A DNA stretch of 64,000 nt. Origin: CATQGW01 sp965242565. GTDB lineage: Bacteria > Chloroflexota > Dehalococcoidia > Bin125. Location of the stretch: contig OZ251457.1 of assembly GCA_965242565.1 (NCBI GenBank), forward strand, positions 2,046,001 through 2,110,000, in the 5' to 3' direction. A program made the translations under genes and the position numbers. How positions within the stretch are numbered: the stretch's first letter is position 1; each line of letters opens with the position of its first letter. Below, piece by piece: positions 59,222-64,000 of the stretch. Below the pieces are notes generated by a model. It made no database searches. It worked only from the letters and a program-made list of their open reading frames with translations, and had not been told where the DNA came from.

Positions 59222-61651
59222 TCAGTCGGTTAGGGCGGGGGCGGGGGTTGCGGGGGTGAAGTTGAAGTTTTCGCCGTCGTGGTCGATTTGGATTGCGGCG
59301 TGTTGGGGGAAGTCGCCGCTGAGCAGGAGTTTGCTGAGGGGGTTTTCGATGCGGCGCTGGAAGGCGCGGCGGAGGGGGCGGGCGCCGAAGGCAGGGTCGC
59401 GGCCTTCGGCGGCGAGGGCGCGGCGGGCGGCGGCGGTCAGCTCGAGGCTGCGGTCAAGCTCGACCAGGCGCTGCGACTCTTCGGCGGCGATCAGATCGAC
59501 GATTTGCAGCAGGTCGTCCTCGCTGAGCGGGTCGAAGACGACCAGCTCGTCGATGCGGTTGAGGAATTCGGGGCGGAAGAAGTCGCGCAGTGCGCGGTCG
59601 GCCTGCTGCGTCTGTTCGTCGCGCGAGTCGCGTCCGAAGCCGACGCTGGCCTGGGGGCGGCTGGCGGTGCCGAGGTTGCTGGTCATGATCACGACGGTGT
59701 TGCGGAAGTCGACGGTGCGGCCCTGGCCGTCGGTCAGCCGGCCGTCGTCGAGCACCTGGAGCAGCAGATTGAAGACGTCGGGGTGGGCTTTCTCGATTTC
59801 GTCGAGCAGGACGACGCGGAAGGGTCGGCGGCGGACCAGTTCGGTCAGGCCGCCGGCGTCGTCGTAGCCGATGTAGCCGGGCGGCGCGCCGATGATGCGG
59901 CTGACGGCGTGGCGCTCCTGGTATTCGGACATGTCGAGCCGGACGAGCGCGTCTTCGGTGTCGAAGAGCAGTTCGGCGAGCGCTTTGGCGAGCTCGGTTT
60001 TGCCGACGCCGGTGGGGCCGACGAAGATGAACGAGCCCATCGGGCGGGAGGGGTCCTTGAGTCCGGCGTGGGCGCGTCGCATGGCGTCGGCGACGACGGA
60101 GACGGCGGAGGCCTGGCCGATCACGCGGCGGTGGAGATCGTCCTCGATGCGCAGCAGGCGGCTCTGGTCGTCGGCCAGCATCCGCGAGACGGGGATGCCG
60201 GTCATTTCGCCGACCAGTTCGGCGATGTCGGTCTCGGCGACCTGCTCGCGGCGGGGGTGTTCGGCGTCCCAGCTGTCGCGGGAGGCGCGGTAGGTTTCCT
60301 GGATTTGCAGGAGTTCCTGTTTGATGCGGGCGGCGGCTTCGTAGTCTTCGCGCTGGGCGGCGGCTTCCTGCTCGTCGCGCAGTTCGTCGACGCGGCGCTG
60401 GAGTTCGGCGACGCCGTCGGGCGGGGACTGGTTGGCGATCACGAGGCGGGAGGCGGCTTCGTCCATCAGGTCGATCGCCTTGTCGGGCAGCCGCCGCTCG
60501 GTCAAGTAGCGGTGGCTGAGCCGGGCGGCGGCGGCGAGCGCAGCGTCGGCGATTTCGATTTTGTGGTGGCCCTCGTAGCGGGGGCGGATGGCGCGCAGGA
60601 TTTCGATGGTCTCGTCGATCGAGGGTTCGTCGAGGTAGACGGGCGCGAAGCGGCGTTCGAGGGCGGCGTCCTTTTCGATGTGTTTGCGGTATTCGTCGAG
60701 CGTGGTTGCGCCGACGACGCGCAGTTCGCCGCGAGCGAGGGGCGGCTTGAGCATGTTGGCGGCGTCGATCGCGCCCTCCGCGCCGCCTGCGCCGACGACG
60801 GTGTGCAGTTCGTCGATGAAGAGGATCAGCTCGCCGTCGGCTTCGCGCACTTCGTCGATCACCGATTGCAGGCGTTCCTCGAATTCGCCGCGGAATTTCG
60901 CGCCGGCGAGCAGCATGCCCATGTCGAGCGCCATGATTTGCTTGCCGCGCAGGTTGTCGGGCACGTCGCCGTCGGTGATGCGCTGGGCGAGGCCTTCGGC
61001 GATGGCGGTTTTGCCGACGCCGGCTTCGCCGATGATCACGGGGTTGTTTTTGGTGCGGCGGTTGAGGATTTGGAGGACGCGGCGGATTTCGGTTTCGCGC
61101 CCGATGACCGGGTCGAGCTTCTGCTCGGCGGCGAGGCGGGTGATGTCGGTCGCGTAGCGGGCCAGGGCGTTGTATTTGGACTCGGCGTTGCGGGCGTCGA
61201 CGCGGCGGTTGCCGCGAATTTGTTGGAGGGCGGCGTAGAGGCGCTCGGGGGTGATCCGGTGGGCGCGCAGGATTTGGGCGGCGTCGCCGTCGTCCACGCC
61301 GGCGGCGGCGATCAGCAGGTGTTCGACGCCGACGTAGTCGTCGTTGAGTCGGTCGGCTTCGGCGTTGGCGCGCTCCATGAGTTGCGCGATGCGGGGCGTG
61401 ACGGTCAGTTGCACGGCGTTGTAGGAGAGTTTGGGCGTGCGGTCGAGCGCGGCTTCGGCGTCCTGTTGCAGCCGCCCGCGGTCCACCTCGAGCGCCTCGA
61501 GCAGTTGCGGTGCGAGGCCGTCCTCGACCGAGGCGATTGTGGAGAGCAGGTGTTCGACGTCCCACTGCGCGTGGCGCTTGCGGCGCACGAGCTGCTGGCT
61601 CTCGGCGAGCAGGCGTTGGGACTGTTCGGTGAAGCGGTCGTTGCGCATCAT
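59222..61651 (-). CDS. clpC: ClpC-type Clp/Hsp100 AAA+ ATPase
   Basis: An 809-aa chaperone-unfoldase. Two N-terminal Clp repeats (about residues 1-145), first AAA domain with GEAGVGKT (208-215) and FIDELHTVVGAGG, a short middle segment with a UVR-like helix (AAAQREDYEAAARIKQELL, about 430-450), second AAA domain with GPTGVGKT (545-552), VVLLDEIEKAHPDVFNLLLQ and a C-terminal D2-small domain. The short middle region separates it from ClpB, whose coiled coil is much longer. Works with ClpP, and with ClpS (gene at 23727) as adaptor. Last gene of the dnaJ-hspR-clpC operon. ATG 61651 is adjacent to a second ATG. Confidence 0.9.
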   Translation of the reverse strand: MMRNDRFTEQSQRLLAESQQLVRRKRHAQWDVEHLLSTIASVEDGLAPQLLEALEVDRGRLQQDAEAALDRTPKLSYNAVQLTVTPRIAQLMERANAEADRLNDDYVGVEHLLIAAAGVDDGDAAQILRAHRITPERLYAALQQIRGNRRVDARNAESKYNALARYATDITRLAAEQKLDPVIGRETEIRRVLQILNRRTKNNPVIIGEAGVGKTAIAEGLAQRITDGDVPDNLRGKQIMALDMGMLLAGAKFRGEFEERLQSVIDEVREADGELILFIDELHTVVGAGGAEGAIDAANMLKPPLARGELRVVGATTLDEYRKHIEKDAALERRFAPVYLDEPSIDETIEILRAIRPRYEGHHKIEIADAALAAAARLSHRYLTERRLPDKAIDLMDEAASRLVIANQSPPDGVAELQRRVDELRDEQEAAAQREDYEAAARIKQELLQIQETYRASRDSWDAEHPRREQVAETDIAELVGEMTGIPVSRMLADDQSRLLRIEDDLHRRVIGQASAVSVVADAMRRAHAGLKDPSRPMGSFIFVGPTGVGKTELAKALAELLFDTEDALVRLDMSEYQERHAVSRIIGAPPGYIGYDDAGGLTELVRRRPFRVVLLDEIEKAHPDVFNLLLQVLDDGRLTDGQGRTVDFRNTVVIMTSNLGTASRPQASVGFGRDSRDEQTQQADRALRDFFRPEFLNRIDELVVFDPLSEDDLLQIVDLIAAEESQRLVELDRSLELTAAARRALAAEGRDPAFGARPLRRAFQRRIENPLSKLLLSGDFPQHAAIQIDHDGENFNFTPATPAPALTD

Positions 61652-61656
61652 GGGGT

Positions 61657-62055
61657 CTAGTGCTCCCTTCGGCGGGCGCGGCGCCCGCTTGGGCCGGGGC
61701 GGCTGTGGTGGTCGGGGCGGCCGGGGTCGAATGCGCGGACCGCGGGCAGTCGTTGGTCGCGCCGGCGCTGGAGCGCCTCGCGCAGGGCGGCGTTTTCCGC
61801 TTCTAATTCGGCGATCCGGTCGCGCAAGTGGAGGATGATGTCGGCGCCGGCGACATTGACGCCGAGTTCGCCGATCAGGCGGCGGATCAGCCGCAGGCGG
61901 GCGATGTCGGCCTCGGAGTAGATGCGCTGGCGGCCCGAGGAACGGGCGGGGCGGATCAGGCCCTCGCGCTCGTAGCCGCGCAGGGTTTGCTGGTGGACGC
62001 CGACCAGCTGGGCGGCGATTCGGATGGTGAAGATGGGGGCGGTGTCGTCGGGCAT
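61657..62055 (-). CDS. hspR: MerR-family heat-shock repressor HspR
   Basis: A 132-aa protein. The MerR-type winged helix FTIRIAAQLVGVHQQTLRGYEREGLIRPARSSGRQRIYSEADIARL is followed by a coiled-coil helix (HLRDRIAELEAENAALREAL) and a basic tail. The position between dnaJ and a clp ATPase is the classic HspR context; HspR represses chaperone genes by binding HAIR inverted repeats. Its ATG overlaps the dnaJ stop by one base (TGATG), and its stop is 5 bases before clpC. Presumably autoregulates this operon and the divergent hsp20. Confidence 0.92.
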   Translation of the reverse strand: MPDDTAPIFTIRIAAQLVGVHQQTLRGYEREGLIRPARSSGRQRIYSEADIARLRLIRRLIGELGVNVAGADIILHLRDRIAELEAENAALREALQRRRDQRLPAVRAFDPGRPDHHSRPGPSGRRARRREH

Positions 62056-63059
62056 CAGTCGTCGCTCCCGTCGGTCTGTTCGAGCGCGCGGAGCTCGCGG
62101 AAGAGCGCGAGGTGTTCGGGGGTGAGCGGTTCGGGCAGTCGGAGTCGGGCGCGGGCGAAGAGGTCGCCGCGCGGGCCGGATTTGCCCGTTTTGCCGCTGC
62201 GTCGGCGCGGCATGCCCTGGCCGGCGAGGCGGAAGGCGCGCCCGTTCTGGGTACCCTGCGGGATGCGCAGCGCGACTCGGCCGGTGATCGTGGGCACCGC
62301 GATTTCGCCGCCCAGGGCGGCGGTGCTGATGGGTAGTTCGATGTCGGTGTAGAGGTTGTCGCCCTTGCGCTCGAAGCGCGGATCGTCCTGCACGGTGATC
62401 CGGAGGTAGAGGTCGCCGACGCCGCCGGGTCCGGGTGCGCCCTTGCCGCTGATTTTGACGCGGCGGCCGGTGTCGACGCCGGGGGGGATTGTGACTTCCA
62501 GGCGCGAGAAGCGGGGACCTTCGCCGCCGCCCGCAGCGCGCAGCGCCTGGGGCGCCTGGATCGTGCGCGTAGCGCCGTGGAACGCCTCGGCCAGGCTGAT
62601 GGTCACGGGGTGCTCGATGTCGCGTCCGCGCGGCGGGGCGGCCTCGCGCCCGCCGAAGTTGAACAGGCCCCCGAAGAGGTCGCCGAGATCGCCAAGGTCG
62701 CCCAAGTCGCCCAAGTCATTCTGGGTGAAGGTGTACGAACCGGCGCCGGGGCGGCGGCCGAAGTCGGCGAAGCCGCCGCCGCCCGGCTGTTGGAAGCCGA
62801 ACGCGCCGTTGCGCTCCATCTCTTCGAGCTGCTCGGCGTGCTCCCAGCGGTCGCCCCACTTGTCGTAGGCGGCGCGCTTCCGGTCGTCGCCGAGCACGTC
62901 GTGTGCGGCGTTGACTTCCTTGAAGCGCTGCTCGGCCTCGGCGTCGCCGCCGGTGACGTCGGGGTGGTAGCGGCGCGCGAGCCGCCGGTAGGCGGACTGG
63001 ATTTCTTTGGGCGAGGCGCCGCGTTCGACGCCGAGCGTTTCGTAGAAGTCGGCGGCCAT
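62055..63059 (-). CDS. dnaJ: DnaJ/CbpA-type Hsp40 co-chaperone (no zinc finger)
   Basis: A 334-aa J-protein. The J domain has HPD at residues 32-34 in RRYHPDVTGGD; next comes a Gly/Phe-rich linker with a GDLGDLGDLGDL micro-repeat (9-bp DNA units). Two C-terminal beta-domains follow directly (PRGRDIEHPVTISLAEAF, PPGVDTGRRVKISGKG). The four CxxCxGxG zinc motifs of true DnaJ are absent, so this is a type II (CbpA-like) protein. First gene of the heat-shock operon. Delivers substrates to DnaK (not in this window). Confidence 0.9.
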   Translation of the reverse strand: MAADFYETLGVERGASPKEIQSAYRRLARRYHPDVTGGDAEAEQRFKEVNAAHDVLGDDRKRAAYDKWGDRWEHAEQLEEMERNGAFGFQQPGGGGFADFGRRPGAGSYTFTQNDLGDLGDLGDLGDLFGGLFNFGGREAAPPRGRDIEHPVTISLAEAFHGATRTIQAPQALRAAGGGEGPRFSRLEVTIPPGVDTGRRVKISGKGAPGPGGVGDLYLRITVQDDPRFERKGDNLYTDIELPISTAALGGEIAVPTITGRVALRIPQGTQNGRAFRLAGQGMPRRRSGKTGKSGPRGDLFARARLRLPEPLTPEHLALFRELRALEQTDGSDD

Positions 63060-63113
63060 CCGGGTTCTCCAAGGTTGAGTGTCAGCATAGCAGAGATGTC
63101 TGTCAGCACTTTA

Positions 63114-63134
63114 GTTGAACGGAATACACTCAAG
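63114..63134. promoter_or_regulatory. HAIR-like HspR operator
   Basis: GTTGAAC (63114-63120), seven bases, then ACTCAAG (63128-63134). The consensus is CTTGAGT-N7-ACTCAAG: the right arm is perfect and the left arm matches in its TTGA core. It lies in the divergent dnaJ/hsp20 region, immediately upstream of the hsp20 -35. A second half-site GGTTGAGTG is at 63073-63081. Confidence 0.7.
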
Positions 63135-63138
63135 TTTA

Positions 63139-63167
63139 TTGACATCCAGACAGCGTCGGCGTAGGTT
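63139..63167 (+). promoter_or_regulatory. sigma-70-type promoter of hsp20
   Basis: TTGACA (63139-63144), 17 bases, TAGGTT (63162-63167): a consensus -35 with a reasonable -10, 60 bases before the hsp20 ATG. The adjacent HAIR-like site would let HspR block it. Confidence 0.7.
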
Positions 63168-63227
63168 TGGCTCAACAGCGACGCCCACCAGACAGACAGA
63201 TCGCGGCGCGCGGAAAGGACGACGGAA

Positions 63228-63677
63228 ATGGCAAAGCTCGTGGTTCGGGATCCGTTCGCGGAGTTCGGCGGCCTGTTTGGGAGCGCCTTGGAGCGACCCT
63301 TCGGCGGGCGCGGCGGTCGGCACGAGGCGGCGGCGCAGATACCGGTGAACATCTACGAGACGGAGGCGGGGATCGCGATCGAGGCGGCGCTGCCGGGCTT
63401 CGACGGCGAGGACATCGACGTGACCTACGAGGACGGTCGGCTGACGATTCGGGCCGAGCACGACGCGGAGTCCTGCGAGGACGCGGCGCACGACCACGAG
63501 GGCCGGCGCTACCGCCACCGCGAGGTGTTCCGCCGGCGGCTGGAGCGCAGCTTCACGCTGGGCAAGCAGTTCGACGGGGAGCAGATCAGCGCGGAGCTGC
63601 AGAACGGGATGCTGCGGCTGCAGCTGGCGCGCACGCCGGAGGCGGAGGCGCGGCGCATTCCGATCAGCGTCAACTAG
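63228..63677 (+). CDS. Hsp20/alpha-crystallin family small heat-shock protein
   Basis: A 149-aa protein. The alpha-crystallin domain runs from IPVNIYETEAGIAIEAALPGFDGEDIDVTYEDGRLTIRAEH to the C-terminus, with REVFRRRLERSFTLG and NGMLRLQLAR; the terminal ARRIPI supplies the I-x-I-type anchor (RIPI). ATP-independent holdase. Preceded by AAAGGACG and controlled from the promoter at 63139-63167, divergent from dnaJ-hspR-clpC. Confidence 0.93.
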   Translation: MAKLVVRDPFAEFGGLFGSALERPFGGRGGRHEAAAQIPVNIYETEAGIAIEAALPGFDGEDIDVTYEDGRLTIRAEHDAESCEDAAHDHEGRRYRHREVFRRRLERSFTLGKQFDGEQISAELQNGMLRLQLARTPEAEARRIPISVN

Positions 63678-63700
63678 GGCTGCTTCGGCGGAGCGGCCAA

Positions 63701-63734
63701 GCGGAAGCCCGCCGCGGATGTGGCGGGCTTCCGC
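63701..63734 (+). terminator. 13-bp perfect hairpin after hsp20
   Basis: GCGGAAGCCCGCC (63701-63713) pairs perfectly with GGCGGGCTTCCGC (63722-63734) over an 8-base loop, 24 bases after the hsp20 stop. There is no T-run, but many high-GC genomes terminate on such stems. Confidence 0.6.
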
Positions 63735-63774
63735 GCGCTTGACGTTGCGGCGGGTGTGCGGGGAACCTGTGGGT

Positions 63775-64000
63775 ATGGCTTCGCGGATGCTGGCGCTGGT
63801 GCCGGATGAGACGGCGCGGGAGCAGATCGATCTGCTGCGCGCGCTGTACGACCGCGAGCGGGTGGAGGACACGCCGCCGCACATTCCGCTGACCGACGAG
63901 GTGGCCGCGCCGTATTCGCTCGACGAGCTTGCGCAGATGATCGAGATCATTCTCTCGCTCTTTCAACCGTTCATGCTGGAGTTGGCGCACCCGACGGCGT
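63775..64000 (+). CDS. 2'-5' RNA ligase/cyclic phosphodiesterase-like protein (partial)
   Basis: ATG 63775 opens a frame that leaves the window after 75 codons. MLALVPDETAREQIDLLRALYDRE followed by PPHIPLTDEVAAPYS matches the first half of the 2H phosphoesterase fold: a first-His region of H-x-(P/T)-L type, and later helices. The second His motif would be beyond the edge. Family assignment is tentative, based on the N-terminal pattern only. Confidence 0.55.
   Translation, partial: MASRMLALVPDETAREQIDLLRALYDRERVEDTPPHIPLTDEVAAPYSLDELAQMIEIILSLFQPFMLELAHPTA

Noticed and set aside
59279..61660. 793-residue open frame antisense to clpC
   Set aside because: Opposite-strand shadow of a strongly conserved gene with high GC3; its Ala/Val/Gly/Asp-rich product has no domain pattern.

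Overview
This 64-kb window is chromosomal DNA from a high-GC free-living bacterium. The gene families are two luciferase-like (probably F420-dependent) oxidoreductases plus a related flavin monooxygenase, an F420/FMN split-barrel protein, crotonase, SDR and CoA-transferase enzymes, an hspR-controlled clp/dnaJ/hsp20 locus, RecQ and a full-length Lhr helicase. This mix fits the Chloroflexota (Dehalococcoidia/SAR202-like or sponge-associated lineages) best. An actinobacterial relative cannot be excluded, because no rRNA or other phylogenetic marker is present. No transposase, integrase, phage gene, tRNA, rRNA or CRISPR array was seen.

Layout. 1-10.7 kb: an aminotransferase tail, a YgjP-type metallopeptidase with extra N-terminal modules, a divergent monooxygenase/CoA-transferase pair, a five-part overlapping cluster of dual-OB-like and DUF488 genes (one DUF488 is a relic), two tandem 307-aa HSL-type esterases, an F420 oxidoreductase and a NIPSNAP-like protein. 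10.7-16.9 kb: a repeat-dominated zone of hairpin families, three long tandem copies and a 13-bp minisatellite, around a large Ig-like surface lipoprotein gene. 16.9-34.3 kb: an M20 peptidase, DNA methyltransferase paralogues with HNH-like tails, a crotonase-SDR-SDR operon, TPR-clpS-nuclease-recQ, and lhr. 34.3-46.5 kb: a second SDR pair, a lipoprotein, htpX and two further large PKD/Ig-like secreted proteins that look like products of one tandem duplication. 46.5-59 kb: small-molecule metabolism (ABM monooxygenase, ThDP enzyme, PPOX fusion, three VOC proteins, CaiB CoA-transferase, LLM oxidoreductase, crotonase) plus a third methyltransferase-HNH gene and a CRTAC1-like FG-GAP protein. 59-64 kb: the heat-shock locus dnaJ-hspR-clpC, divergent hsp20 with a HAIR-like operator, and a partial 2'-5' RNA ligase-like gene.

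The strongest candidates for something undescribed are these. (1) Poly-G tracts lie between the start codon and the signal-peptide core in two of three giant Ig/PKD surface proteins. One tract (G14) puts its gene out of frame, while the homologous site of its duplicate is the interrupted G5-A-G5, which suggests slipped-strand ON/OFF switching. (2) The dual-OB/DUF488 gene cluster is duplicated and partly decayed. (3) Methyltransferase-HNH paralogues share a virtually identical 143-bp 5' cassette but have different central regions, and one copy is flanked by direct repeats of that cassette. (4) Each of two loci encodes a canonical SDR translationally coupled to a catalytically degenerate SDR. 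(5) A PD-(D/E)xK nuclease is coupled to RecQ.
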